NCBI GenBank assembly: GCA_900551325.1
Contig: URVM01000006.1
Span: 62,001-126,000 of the forward strand
DNA from: an uncultured Eubacteriales bacterium
GTDB taxonomy: Bacteria > Bacillota > Clostridia > Lachnospirales > Cellulosilyticaceae
DNA length: 64,000 bases
Direction of reading: 5' to 3'
The notes under the pieces were generated by a model. The model was not told the DNA's origin. It made no database searches and worked only from the letters and a program-made list of their open reading frames with translations. Of this stretch, positions 26,872 to 34,412 are shown one piece after another (position 1 is the first letter of the stretch; every line of letters starts with the position of its first letter). The position numbers and the translations under genes were made by a program.

Positions 26872-26936
26872 AAGCAAAGCTATAGGCTGCACCTCCACTA
26901 AGGTGCCAGACACCGGACAATTTAGGTACAATTTAA
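26872..26936 (+). repeat. Two-hairpin repeat R5 (chimeric arms)
   Basis: The 5' arm is of the R1 type (AAGCTATAGG) while the loop and 3' arm are of the R2 type (CTGCACCTCCACT), so only the inner AGG/CCT pairs remain. Hairpin 2 is also altered (GACACCGG). It looks like a recombinant between two repeat types. Confidence 0.8.
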
Positions 26937-27032
26937 TAGAGGGTTAATTTTGAGCCACGGATAATGATAGATTATCTTTGGAAGGTTCTAATGTTTATAA
27001 TACTAAAAACTCCCAGTAAATAGGGAGCTTAG

Positions 27033-27362
27033 TTATAGGTTATTCTTATTTTTTCGAAGAGCTGCTTTTTTGTAGACTTCATCGTCAGATCTAGCAGAGA
27101 TAATAACAACTTTCATAATGCCATTAATGACTTCGGCTTTATAAACAACTCGGATGCCTAAGTCTCTAAACTTGATTTTAAGTAGTCCAGTAAGATTGGA
27201 ATTTGACTTACTGCCGAGAGGTTTCCCATAACCACCTTCATTGGTGGGTAATGGATTCTGACTAACCTTACGAATACCTTTTAACACTTGTACTTTCACA
27301 GAACCATCTAATTTACGAAGATCATTCAGAGCTTCTTCTAAGAATTCAATTTGCCATGTCAT
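27033..27362 (-). CDS. RelE/ParE-family toxin
   Basis: The 109-residue protein has the RelE-like order WQIEFLEEALNDLRKLD, GIRKVSQNPLP, GLLKIKFRDLGIRVVYK and VVIISARSDDEVYKKA, with the basic residues and C-terminal strand expected of an mRNA interferase. It overlaps the antitoxin gene by 4 bases. It is one of few genes in this array on the minus strand. Confidence 0.88.
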   Translation of the reverse strand: MTWQIEFLEEALNDLRKLDGSVKVQVLKGIRKVSQNPLPTNEGGYGKPLGSKSNSNLTGLLKIKFRDLGIRVVYKAEVINGIMKVVIISARSDDEVYKKAALRKNKNNL

Positions 27363-27682
27363 TCGATTATAATATCCTCCGCATCATTAAGCTCTTTTTC
27401 ACTGATGCCTAGGTTGGACATGACTGTATCAAAAGAAAGAGTGGATTCGTTTGTGCTATCGGCAAGACGCTGGGTAGCTTCAAGAAGTAGTGCATAGTCT
27501 TCTTCAATTTCAGAAAGACGTGCAAACTCTTCTGGAGAGAGAATCACAGCAGATGGAGCGTTGTTTTTTAGAACGACAAGTTGTTTTTCAGTACGTAGTC
27601 GATCGAATATACGTGAAGCTTGGCCTTTATTAAACTGTGTAATTGGGACTAGACATTCTAACATATTAGCTGTAAATGCCAT
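27359..27682 (-). CDS. Phd/YefM-type antitoxin
   Basis: The likely start is ATG 27682 with GGAGG 7 bases upstream, giving 107 residues. The N-terminal part (LVPITQFNKGQASRIFDRL...VVLKNNAPSAVILSPEEF) is the DNA-binding and dimerisation fold of Phd/YefM antitoxins, and the acidic C-terminus would wrap the RelE toxin. An upstream extension of the frame to 27745 lacks a ribosome site. Confidence 0.88.
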   Translation of the reverse strand: MAFTANMLECLVPITQFNKGQASRIFDRLRTEKQLVVLKNNAPSAVILSPEEFARLSEIEEDYALLLEATQRLADSTNESTLSFDTVMSNLGISEKELNDAEDIIIE

Positions 27683-27706
27683 ATAAGTTCCTCCGTTCTT
27701 TATTGG

Positions 27707-27721
27707 TATACTAATAGTATA
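27707..27721 (-). promoter_or_regulatory. Palindromic operator of the toxin-antitoxin pair
   Basis: TATACTA-A-TAGTATA is a perfect 15-base palindrome 24 bases upstream of the antitoxin start, the usual place for autoregulatory binding by a Phd-RelE complex. Confidence 0.6.
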
Positions 27722-27786
27722 TGCAAATAAATAGAATTTAGTCAATATAGTAATGTAAATATATCGTTAAATTATCATTACAATCA

Positions 27787-27824
27787 CCCAAGGCGCCGGG
27801 TGCCTGACAATTTAGAGACAATTC
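27787..27824 (+). repeat. Repeat R6, second hairpin and tail only
   Basis: AGGCGCCGGGTGCCT keeps pairing by a changed base pair relative to AGGTGCCAGGCACCT, followed by GACAATTTAGAGACAATT. Hairpin 1 is absent. Confidence 0.75.
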
Positions 27825-27833
27825 AAAAAAATA

Positions 27834-27902
27834 TAGCAAGGCTGACGGCTGACGCCTCCAGCCTAAGGTGCCAGGCACGTGACAACTTAGACACAATTTA
27901 AT
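27834..27902 (+). repeat. Two-hairpin repeat R7; start of duplicated unit
   Basis: AGGCTG / CAGCCT arm type with a CGGC inner arm, then GGTGCCAGGCACG and the tail. It begins the 647-bp unit repeated from 28481. Confidence 0.9.
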
Positions 27903-28037
27903 AGAGAGATAATTTTGAGCCACAGGTAATGTATGATTATTTGTGGTTATTTTTATGCAAGTTGGTTTAAAAAACAGGGAAACAGTGATACTATAATAAT
28001 ATAAGGTAAAAATGTGAAAAGTAAGAAGGGAGTATAT

Positions 28038-28499
28038 ATGGAGGGTAGTGTTGTATTTCATGGTAGTGCGGTAGTAGTTAATAAGCCACAGATAATAGTT
28101 AGTGGATTTTATAAAGATTTTGGATATGGTTTCTACTGTACTAGTATTGAGAAACAAGCCAAGAGGTGGGCTTTAGCTAAAAGGCCAGAGCATGTTGTCA
28201 ATCAATACTGTTATAAAGAAGATAGCAGTCTGAAGGTATTAAAGTTCGAACATATGACTGATGAATGGCTAGACTTTGTTGTTAACTGTAGACGAGGTAT
28301 TGCTCATACTTACGATATTGTAGAGGGGCCAATGGCGGATGATACAATTTGGAATTATATTGAGGATTATATCGAAGGAGAAATAACAAAAGAAGCTTTT
28401 TGGGTGTTAGTAAAATTTAAATATCCAACACACCAGATTGTATACTGTAGTGAAGCAGCTCTAAACACACTTGAATTTGATAGCAAGGCTGAAGGCTGA
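28038..28499 (+). CDS. DUF3990-like protein, copy A
   Basis: ATG 28038 is preceded by AAGGGAG; an upstream GTG at 28014 is in frame but has no site. The product resembles DUF3990 proteins, with FHGS near the start, KDFGYGFYCT and QAKRWA. These suggest an ADP-ribosyltransferase-like fold, found in putative toxin modules. Its last residues (DSKAEG) are read from repeat R8, because the duplication replaced the native end. Otherwise it is identical to copy B. Confidence 0.75.
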   Translation: MEGSVVFHGSAVVVNKPQIIVSGFYKDFGYGFYCTSIEKQAKRWALAKRPEHVVNQYCYKEDSSLKVLKFEHMTDEWLDFVVNCRRGIAHTYDIVEGPMADDTIWNYIEDYIEGEITKEAFWVLVKFKYPTHQIVYCSEAALNTLEFDSKAEG

Positions 28500-28549
28500 C
28501 GCCTCCAGCCTAAGGTGCCAGGCACGTGACAACTTAGACACAATTTAAT
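28481..28549 (+). repeat. Two-hairpin repeat R8
   Basis: Same as R7 apart from one base that extends the inner stem (AGGC / GCCT). It provides the stop codon of copy A of the DUF3990-like gene. Confidence 0.9.
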
Positions 28550-28684
28550 AGAGAGATAATTTTGAGCCACAGGTAATGTATGATTATTTGTGGTTATTTT
28601 TATGCAAGTTGGTTTAAAAAACAGGGAAACAGTGATACTATAATAATATAAGGTAAAAATGTGAAAAGTAAGAAGGGAGTATAT

Positions 28685-29146
28685 ATGGAGGGTAGTGTTG
28701 TATTTCATGGTAGTGCGGTAGTAGTTAATAAGCCACAGATAATAGTTAGTGGATTTTATAAAGATTTTGGATATGGTTTCTACTGTACTAGTATTGAGAA
28801 ACAAGCCAAGAGGTGGGCTTTAGCTAAAAGGCCAGAGCATGTTGTCAATCAATACTGTTATAAAGAAGATAGCAGTCTGAAGGTATTAAAGTTCGAACAT
28901 ATGACTGATGAATGGCTAGACTTTGTTGTTAACTGTAGACGAGGTATTGCTCATACTTACGATATTGTAGAGGGGCCAATGGCGGATGATACAATTTGGA
29001 ATTATATTGAGGATTATATCGAAGGAGAAATAACAAAAGAAGCTTTTTGGGTGTTAGTAAAATTTAAATATCCAACACACCAGATTGTATACTGTAGTGA
29101 AGCAGCTCTAAACACACTTGAATTTGAGAGGAGTTACAAATTATGA
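28685..29146 (+). CDS. DUF3990-like protein, copy B
   Basis: About 153 residues, identical to copy A until the last residues, which here read ERSYKL, presumably the original end. Its stop overlaps the next start (ATGA at 29143), so it is translationally coupled to the gene at 29143. In related genomes DUF3990-like genes often stand next to a small partner gene, and this arrangement suggests a two-gene module such as a toxin with its antagonist. No catalytic activity can be proved from sequence. Confidence 0.75.
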   Translation: MEGSVVFHGSAVVVNKPQIIVSGFYKDFGYGFYCTSIEKQAKRWALAKRPEHVVNQYCYKEDSSLKVLKFEHMTDEWLDFVVNCRRGIAHTYDIVEGPMADDTIWNYIEDYIEGEITKEAFWVLVKFKYPTHQIVYCSEAALNTLEFERSYKL

Positions 29147-29613
29147 GAAATATATTTTTCCCAGATGAGGAGCTTACTCAAGATGACTTGTACTTTATGT
29201 GTACAATGGTTGAACGTGTAGCAAGAAAGCTGAAGGTAAGGAATAAAGAAGTTGTCAATGCACTAGGTTATGAAGAACTATGTAAAAAGATAAGTTTAGC
29301 TGATGTTTTGCATAGTGAGAATCCAGACAAAGTAGTGGCAGATTGGATTGAGGAGTATAGCTTAGAAGAAGGTAAATTTGATATATTAGATGTTGATAAA
29401 ACATTAGTGGAAAAAGCACCATCCCCACTTCAAATAGGGAAGGTATATAGACGCCTAATAGAATATACGTTACAAGAAGGAGAAGATTATATACAAGGTA
29501 TGATTAGAGTATATAATTCACCTATATGTGAGATTATTGATAATTATAATAGTAGTGCCTATTATGAGCCAACACCTGTTATTATAAAGGGTTATTATAA
29601 TAATGGTTTTTAG
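29143..29613 (+). CDS. Partner protein of the DUF3990-like gene
   Basis: The 156-residue product has a helical N-terminal half (DDLYFMCTMVERVARKLKVRNKEVVNALGYEELCKKI) recalling DUF3791-type partners of DUF3990, followed by an acidic linker and a tyrosine/asparagine-rich end. It begins in a 4-base overlap with copy B after GAGAGGAG. Only one copy exists, as it lies outside the duplicated unit. The stop is the first codon of repeat R9. Confidence 0.55.
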   Translation: MRNIFFPDEELTQDDLYFMCTMVERVARKLKVRNKEVVNALGYEELCKKISLADVLHSENPDKVVADWIEEYSLEEGKFDILDVDKTLVEKAPSPLQIGKVYRRLIEYTLQEGEDYIQGMIRVYNSPICEIIDNYNSSAYYEPTPVIIKGYYNNGF

Positions 29614-29673
29614 GCTGAAGGTTAACGCCTCCAGCCTAAGGTGCCAGACACTTGTCAATTTAGACACAATTTG
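29611..29673 (+). repeat. Two-hairpin repeat R9
   Basis: AGGCTG / CAGCCT arms, lacking the usual CAAG after TAG. Hairpin 2 is GGTGCCAGACACT, and the tail is TTTAGACACAATTTGA. It abuts the stop of the gene before. Confidence 0.85.
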
Positions 29674-29691
29674 ATTATGGTATAGATAGAT

Positions 29692-29728
29692 GAGAAGGGG
29701 AATGATGTAAGGCATTCCTCTTTTTAAA
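29692..29728 (+). terminator. Attenuator-like hairpin before nucleotidyltransferase copy 3
   Basis: AGGGGAATG / CATTCCTCT with a T-run, nearly base-for-base the same leader as copy 2. Confidence 0.65.
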
Positions 29729-29753
29729 TAGTGTGAATAGGAGAGTTTAGAAG

Positions 29754-30683
29754 ATGAAAGAACCAATATTAGTTGTTATGGCGGCAGGTATGGGTAGTCG
29801 ATATGGGAGACTTAAGCAAATAGATCCGATTACGGTAGAGGGAGAGATTATTATTGATTTTTCTATCTATGATGCCATCAAAGCAGGCTTTAAAAAGGTA
29901 GTCCTTATCATTAAAGGTGAACATGAACAGGACTTTAGAGATGTAATAGGAAACAGATTATCAGATTACATAGAAGTTGAGTATGTACATCAGGAGTTAC
30001 ATATGTTACCTGAAGGATATGCTGTGCCTGAAGGACGTACAAAGCCTTGGGGGACTACACATGCTATTTGGTGTTGTAAGGATGTAGTAGATGCACCTTT
30101 TGTGGTACTCAATGCAGATGATTATTATGGTCCAGAGGCATTTGAGCATATGTACAAGCATCTTTGTGAGATACAGGAAAGTGGTCAATCAGAGTATGCC
30201 ATGGTGGGTTACATATTAAACAACACATTGACAGATCATGGTCATGTGACACGTGGTGTATGTCAAATAGAGAATGGCTACTTAGCAGAGATTGTAGAGC
30301 GTAAGCAAATTGAGCGCCAAGATGGTGTGGTAAGATATTTGGATAAAAATAAGTGGGTAGAGGTCGCACCAGATCGTCTTGTATCTATGAACATGTGGGC
30401 GTTGACAGCAGATGTTTTTACACAGTTAGAAGAGGATCTTGTGGATTTCTTGGAGCATGAAGTACCGGTTGATGTGGAAAAGTCTGAATGTCTCATTCCA
30501 ACAACGATTGGTGAACTGATTCAAAAAGGTAAGGCAAGAGTAAAGATGTATGCTTCTCATGATACATGGCAAGGGGTAACCTATAAGGAAGATAAGCCAG
30601 GGGTTATGGCAACTTTGAAGCAATTGAAAGATGAGGGTATATATCCAGAGAGGTTGTGGGGGGGAAGCTTTGGATTATTATGA
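29754..30683 (+). CDS. NTP-transferase family nucleotidyltransferase, copy 3
   Basis: The 309-residue protein matches copies 1 and 2 closely, but has MGSRYGRLKQ in place of MGSRYGGLKQ, one change within the nucleotide-binding loop that could alter activity, plus several late changes (RYLDKNKWVEVAPD). The last codons GGSFGLL extend beyond the usual ERLWG end. GAGAGTTTAGAAG precedes ATG, a weak site shared with copy 2. Confidence 0.87.
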   Translation: MKEPILVVMAAGMGSRYGRLKQIDPITVEGEIIIDFSIYDAIKAGFKKVVLIIKGEHEQDFRDVIGNRLSDYIEVEYVHQELHMLPEGYAVPEGRTKPWGTTHAIWCCKDVVDAPFVVLNADDYYGPEAFEHMYKHLCEIQESGQSEYAMVGYILNNTLTDHGHVTRGVCQIENGYLAEIVERKQIERQDGVVRYLDKNKWVEVAPDRLVSMNMWALTADVFTQLEEDLVDFLEHEVPVDVEKSECLIPTTIGELIQKGKARVKMYASHDTWQGVTYKEDKPGVMATLKQLKDEGIYPERLWGGSFGLL

Positions 30684-30786
30684 AAATGGGTTAACTAGTA
30701 AGAAAATAAATAATGTGTTAAAATAAAAAAATGTACAAAAAAGAGAAAATAATAAAGTAAATTAATAGTAAGGGAGAAATAAATAA

Positions 30787-31095
30787 ATGTGTAATACGAA
30801 ATTTCTAATTGAGGTACAGTCATATAACAAGACAAAGTGCAAACTATATAAGAATACAATAACTAATAAGTATTTTTTAGAGTACGACGGTGCTGTTTAT
30901 GAGATAGATGATGAAAAGTTTGAATTGGTTGGGGATAATGGAACCAATGTGAAAGCAAGTCAAAAGGAACCACTTGAGAGTTTACCAGTAGCACTTAAAG
31001 TGCTTTTTGAGATAAATCAATATGCAGTTATTATACATATCAATACTCAAACAAAATCAATGATAGTAGATCAAGATTTTATTATTAAGAAGTAA
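30787..31095 (+). CDS. Hypothetical protein, 102 residues
   Basis: Preceded by AAGGGAG, followed at its end by second-family repeat S2. The product is soluble with alternating strands (FLIEVQSYNKTKCKLYKNTITNKYFLEYDGAVYEI). No family recognised. Confidence 0.55.
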   Translation: MCNTKFLIEVQSYNKTKCKLYKNTITNKYFLEYDGAVYEIDDEKFELVGDNGTNVKASQKEPLESLPVALKVLFEINQYAVIIHINTQTKSMIVDQDFIIKK

Positions 31096-31100
31096 AGATG

Positions 31101-31211
31101 TACTAACTCCCATTGAACCTGACAACCTAAATTAACGCTACACATCCAAACCTACCTCCCACCCTTCATACCACGAGGATAAACTGGGTCTATGTTGGCC
31201 ATACTCCTATA
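31101..31211 (+). repeat. Second-family interspersed repeat S2
   Basis: Shares CTAACTCCCATT, CACCCTTCATACC, GAGGATAAACTGGGTC and CCATACTCCTA with S1 and begins 6 bases after a stop codon. A ribosome site and small ORF follow directly. Confidence 0.7.
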
Positions 31212-31228
31212 AATGGAGGTGGCCAGAT

Positions 31229-31354
31229 ATGGATGATAAGAGCTTTATTAGGCTTGAGGTTGGATTGGGTATGAGTTTAGTTGGAATTATTGGTTTGGTA
31301 GCAAGGCTTAGGGCTAGCGCCCCTCGTCTAAGGGGACGGGCGCCTGATAATTAA
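31229..31354 (+). CDS. Small ORF, 41 residues, ending in a repeat
   Basis: ATG 31229 has GGAGGTGG upstream. The first 24 residues (MDDKSFIRLEVGLGMSLVGIIGLV) form one hydrophobic stretch. The remaining residues are read through repeat R10. It may be a membrane peptide or the remains of a longer gene cut by the repeat. Confidence 0.4.
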   Translation: MDDKSFIRLEVGLGMSLVGIIGLVARLRASAPRLRGRAPDN

Positions 31355-31364
31355 TCTAGATTTA
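31309..31364 (+). repeat. Two-hairpin repeat R10 (diverged)
   Basis: AGGCTTAGGGC / GCCCCTCGTCT arms around TAGC, then AAGGGGACGGGCGCCTGATAA. It is the most diverged full copy. Confidence 0.7.
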
Positions 31365-31541
31365 GTAGGACCAAATAAAATTAGAGTTGATTTTACTACT
31401 ATATAGGAAAGAAACAGCCTATTGAAAATAGCTATTGTGAATGGTAAATTTATTAAATAATACTGTATAACTAATGTTAGTATGTCCCTATCTAGGATAA
31501 ACAACATGACTAGGGGGATTCCAGGAAAGAGGAATTTAAAA

Positions 31542-33143
31542 ATGAAAAAAAGAATGCTTAAAGGGATTACTTTTGGCTTGGCAAGCACTTTGCTCGTAGG
31601 CTGTGGATCAGGCTCAGTTAACTTATCTAACAACACTAGCAAACCATCTGTAAACGCTGCTCAGAGCGAAAATACGCCTGAGTACAATTCGAAAATAAAC
31701 AACACAATGAATCACACTGTAGCAGATACGGAAATAAAGTTTTCTAGAGATCCTGTATACTCCCAAGAAGTAAACAAGGTAATACGACCAGGGTATTTTG
31801 TAGAAAGTATCAGTTTGGTTGAGGAGATTACACCAACAAATGAAGGTATTAGCATAAAGCCTGACGAGGGAGAAGTTTTCTTAGTTGCAAAAATGATTTA
31901 TACCAATGAATCCGAAGAGGATGTTGTCTTAGATGGACACGGCATGGATTATGAACTAAACTACACTGAATTTAATGTAACTACTGGAATGTCGGGCAGT
32001 TCTATATGGTACGACCCTTCTACCATAAAAACAAGAGCCCACATAGAAACAAAAGGCAACGATGGCTTTGAGGAAACAGGGAAAAGCGTTACAGTTGCTC
32101 CAAATGAAGAACGAGTGGTACATATTAGCGTCGAAATTGACGACGAGTACCGCAAGATAGAACTTGATGATAGACGTAAAGAGAAAGAACTATATGTAGA
32201 TTTTTCCTTAGGCAACTATATGCAAATAGATACCGTTTCAGTAGAATTTTTAAATGACTTTTCAGAGGAAATTGCAAAGCAAGTATTCCCACTATCAGAA
32301 CTTGGATTCTCGACAATGCTTGAAAATCCTCCTGATACATATATAGACTACATATATACGGGGGAACTTGAAGGGAAGAATCATGAAGGAAAAGACTCTG
32401 TTTTCCAATACAATCACCCATTGAATCCCATGGAAGGAGAAGTTATCTATGTGGACAATGATGGAAATAGATATGTATTAAGGCCATCTGATAAAATGTT
32501 AAAACCGGAGTGCAAGGAAGAATTATACAAAGTTTACTTAGATAGCGACAATTGGCAATCTTTCATAAGCAAGCCTAAAAGTATGACTGATCCATATTCT
32601 GAAACGTTAAAGTACATCAACCTACACGAAAGATCAGATGGAGTAGACCGCTTCGATGTAGAGAACATGAAGTTAAACATTATGAGAGAATTCAAGTATG
32701 ACATTCCATCACTAGAACCTAATGGCGATGAAATAATTACCGAGGTCAACGCTCAAACCAAAACCATATATGAACATTATACAAATTTGATAGAAGTATT
32801 TAACAAATACCTTCCGCAAAGAGGTGATAAAAATGTTCAATCTAACTTCGAGAAAGAGTCAAATGAGATAATTAAACAATTAAAGACTGACGTAGCAAAC
32901 TACAAGTCAGATGCAACGTACATTACTCCATATATCAACCAAAAAGCTATAAACTCTGGCAAAACGGACATTGAGATAGCATACTTACAACAACAGATGA
33001 TTAAGTACTTTGATAAAGACTCTTGTGATTTAGGTGCTTGCTCTATTGGAAATGTTGCTGTCATTATGAGCAAAATTGAGAGTTGGTACATTCCACCAGA
33101 ATTAACAGTAGAGAACTGCACACTTATTCCTAAAGATAAATAG
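31542..33143 (+). CDS. Secreted lipoprotein of unknown function
   Basis: The start at ATG 31542 follows GAAAGAGG and gives a lipoprotein signal (KKRMLKGITFGLASTLLVGC) with lipobox LVGC, so the mature N-terminus is a lipid-modified Cys on the outside. Residues about 85-240 (VESISLVEEITPTNEG...EVFLVAKMIYTNESEEDVVL) resemble DUF4352-type immunoglobulin-like domains. The C-terminal half is helical. The product is about 533 residues. An upstream ATG at 31482 lacks a site. Codon choice looks slightly richer in GC than its neighbours, which could mean a different origin. Confidence 0.75.
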   Translation: MKKRMLKGITFGLASTLLVGCGSGSVNLSNNTSKPSVNAAQSENTPEYNSKINNTMNHTVADTEIKFSRDPVYSQEVNKVIRPGYFVESISLVEEITPTNEGISIKPDEGEVFLVAKMIYTNESEEDVVLDGHGMDYELNYTEFNVTTGMSGSSIWYDPSTIKTRAHIETKGNDGFEETGKSVTVAPNEERVVHISVEIDDEYRKIELDDRRKEKELYVDFSLGNYMQIDTVSVEFLNDFSEEIAKQVFPLSELGFSTMLENPPDTYIDYIYTGELEGKNHEGKDSVFQYNHPLNPMEGEVIYVDNDGNRYVLRPSDKMLKPECKEELYKVYLDSDNWQSFISKPKSMTDPYSETLKYINLHERSDGVDRFDVENMKLNIMREFKYDIPSLEPNGDEIITEVNAQTKTIYEHYTNLIEVFNKYLPQRGDKNVQSNFEKESNEIIKQLKTDVANYKSDATYITPYINQKAINSGKTDIEIAYLQQQMIKYFDKDSCDLGACSIGNVAVIMSKIESWYIPPELTVENCTLIPKDK

Positions 33144-33175
33144 GAAGAGACAGGAATACGTCAATACAGAGCTAC

Positions 33176-33210
33176 AGCAAGGCTATAGGCTGATGCCTCT
33201 AGCCTAAGGG
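33176..33210 (+). repeat. Repeat R11a, first hairpin only
   Basis: Carries the AGGCTA-t-AGGC / GCCT-c-TAGCCT hairpin and then runs straight into the next repeat, without hairpin 2 or tail. Confidence 0.8.
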
Positions 33211-33279
33211 TAGCAAGGCTCAAGGCTAGCACCCCAAGCCTAGGGGGACAGGCACCTGACAATTTACAAACAATTTGAT
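33211..33279 (+). repeat. Two-hairpin repeat R11b
   Basis: AGGCTC...AGCCT arms, hairpin 2 as GGGGGACAGGCACC, and tail GACAATTTACAAACAATTT. It lies directly upstream of the nucleotidyltransferase remnant. Confidence 0.8.
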
Positions 33280-33302
33280 AAAGGTTTAAGAATGGTTGAT
33301 GT

Positions 33303-33563
33303 GTGATACCAGAAGTATTTACACAGTTAGAAGAGGATCTTGTGGATTTCTTAGAGCATGAAGTGCCACTGGATGTGGAAAAGTTTGAGTGTCTCATTCC
33401 AACAACTATTGGTGAGCTCATTGAAAAGGATGAGGCGAAAGTAAAGGTATATGCTTCTCATGATACATGGCAAGGGGTTACTTATAAGGAAGATAAGCCA
33501 GGTGTCATGGCAGCTCTTAAAAATTTGAAAGAGGGTGGGTTATATCCTGAGAGATTGTGGTGA
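33303..33563 (+). pseudogene. 3' remnant of a fourth nucleotidyltransferase copy
   Basis: It encodes only the last ~86 residues (VFTQLEEDLVDFLEHEVPLD...GLYPERLW). The nucleotide-binding N-terminal two thirds and the attenuator leader are missing. The lost part would have followed repeat R11b, so a deletion starting near the repeat is likely. No ribosome site precedes it. Confidence 0.88.
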
Positions 33564-33583
33564 TAGAGGAGAGTGAAAATAAA

Positions 33584-33880
33584 ATGTCTGTAAATCAATT
33601 AAAAGTTGTTGTAAGTGTATTGAAGGAAGTTTCAGAAGGAAATATACCTACTAGTAAAGACTATGGGATAGAAGATAGAATGTTCTATGATATTATTGAT
33701 GCTATGCAGGATGAAGGATTAATAAAAGGTGCACGTTTTAGTAGAGGTGGAGTTGGAAATCCTATATTGATTGCAATGCTGGACAGCGTTAAAATTACGA
33801 TTAAAGGAATGGAGTATCTTAATCAAAATTCAACCCTTGTTAAAACGTATAAAGGGTTAAAAGTAGCAAGTGGAAGCTAA
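33584..33880 (+). CDS. YjcQ-like protein
   Basis: ATG 33584 follows GAGGAGAGTG. The product of 98 residues matches the pattern of YjcQ-type proteins found in Bacillus and prophages (winged-helix-like: DYGIEDRMFYDIIDAMQDEGLIKG...ITIKGMEYLNQN). The last residues (VASGS) are read from repeat R12. The role of YjcQ proteins is not known. Confidence 0.65.
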   Translation: MSVNQLKVVVSVLKEVSEGNIPTSKDYGIEDRMFYDIIDAMQDEGLIKGARFSRGGVGNPILIAMLDSVKITIKGMEYLNQNSTLVKTYKGLKVASGS

Positions 33881-33934
33881 CGCCTCCACTAAGATGCCAG
33901 GCACCTGACAATTCCTGACAATTTAGATGCAATT
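33864..33934 (+). repeat. Two-hairpin repeat R12
   Basis: AGTGGA-a-GC / GC-c-TCCACT arms, GATGCCAGGCACC, and a tail with an internal duplication (CCTGACAATT twice). It supplies the last codons and stop of the YjcQ-like gene. Confidence 0.85.
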
Positions 33935-34193
33935 AGATAGATGTTGAAGAATAAACCGTAGAGTATTAGAAATTGATGTGTAATTTGTTTTATTTACATA
34001 AAAGAGTTGACATATATCTAAGGATGAGGTATTATAGAGTTATCAGTTAGTAAATATAAGTTCCAAAAGTTGTTTGAAAGTAATTCACATACTATTAGAG
34101 ATTATATCTATTTACTACAAATATAATCTGTAATAAGATGTGAATTTTTTTATTCTCCCCTATTACAGAGATACAAAATAGGAGGTACCGCAC
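33935..34193 (+). other. Cold-shock gene leader region
   Basis: From 33935 to the csp start no ORF is seen. The interval holds the csp promoter and an untranslated leader of about 150 bases. Confidence 0.6.
34007..34035 (+). promoter_or_regulatory. Sigma-A promoter of the cold-shock gene
   Basis: Perfect TTGACA (34007-34012), a 17-bp spacer and TATTAT (34030-34035). Transcription from about 34042 would give a 5' leader of roughly 150 nt, typical for cspA-type mRNAs in which the leader senses temperature. Confidence 0.8.
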
Positions 34194-34394
34194 ATGATGA
34201 CAGGTACAGTAAAATGGTTTAACGCAGAAAAAGGATTTGGTTTTATTTCTAGAGAAGATGGAGATGACGTATTCGTACATTTCTCAGCTATCCAAGGAGA
34301 TGGATTCAAATCACTTGATGAAGGTCAAAAAGTAACTTTCGACCTTACAAAAGGGCCACGTGGCGCACAAGCAGAAAACGTACAAAAAGCTTAA
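34194..34394 (+). CDS. csp: Cold-shock protein (CspA family)
   Basis: A 66-residue single cold-shock domain with both RNA-binding motifs, KGFGFI and VFVHFS, and the Gly/Lys-rich ends of the family. It binds single-stranded nucleic acid and acts as an RNA chaperone. GGAGG lies 8 bases from ATG 34194; a second ATG follows directly. It has its own promoter and terminator and looks like a core gene at the end of the repeat array. Confidence 0.96.
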   Translation: MMTGTVKWFNAEKGFGFISREDGDDVFVHFSAIQGDGFKSLDEGQKVTFDLTKGPRGAQAENVQKA

Positions 34395-34412
34395 TTTTAA
34401 TAGAAATTAGGT

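Larger units (their letters stand above)
27834..29127 (+). repeat. 647-bp perfect tandem duplication
   Basis: Bases 27834-28480 recur at 28481-29127. Each unit is one two-hairpin repeat plus one DUF3990-like gene. By eye the only difference is one base in hairpin 1 (GACGG against GAAGG). The duplication joint lies exactly at the TAGCAAGG start of the repeat. Confidence 0.93.

Noticed and set aside
27738..28804. Minus-strand ORFs over the DUF3990-like genes
   Set aside because: They are antisense shadows of the duplicated genes without ribosome sites.
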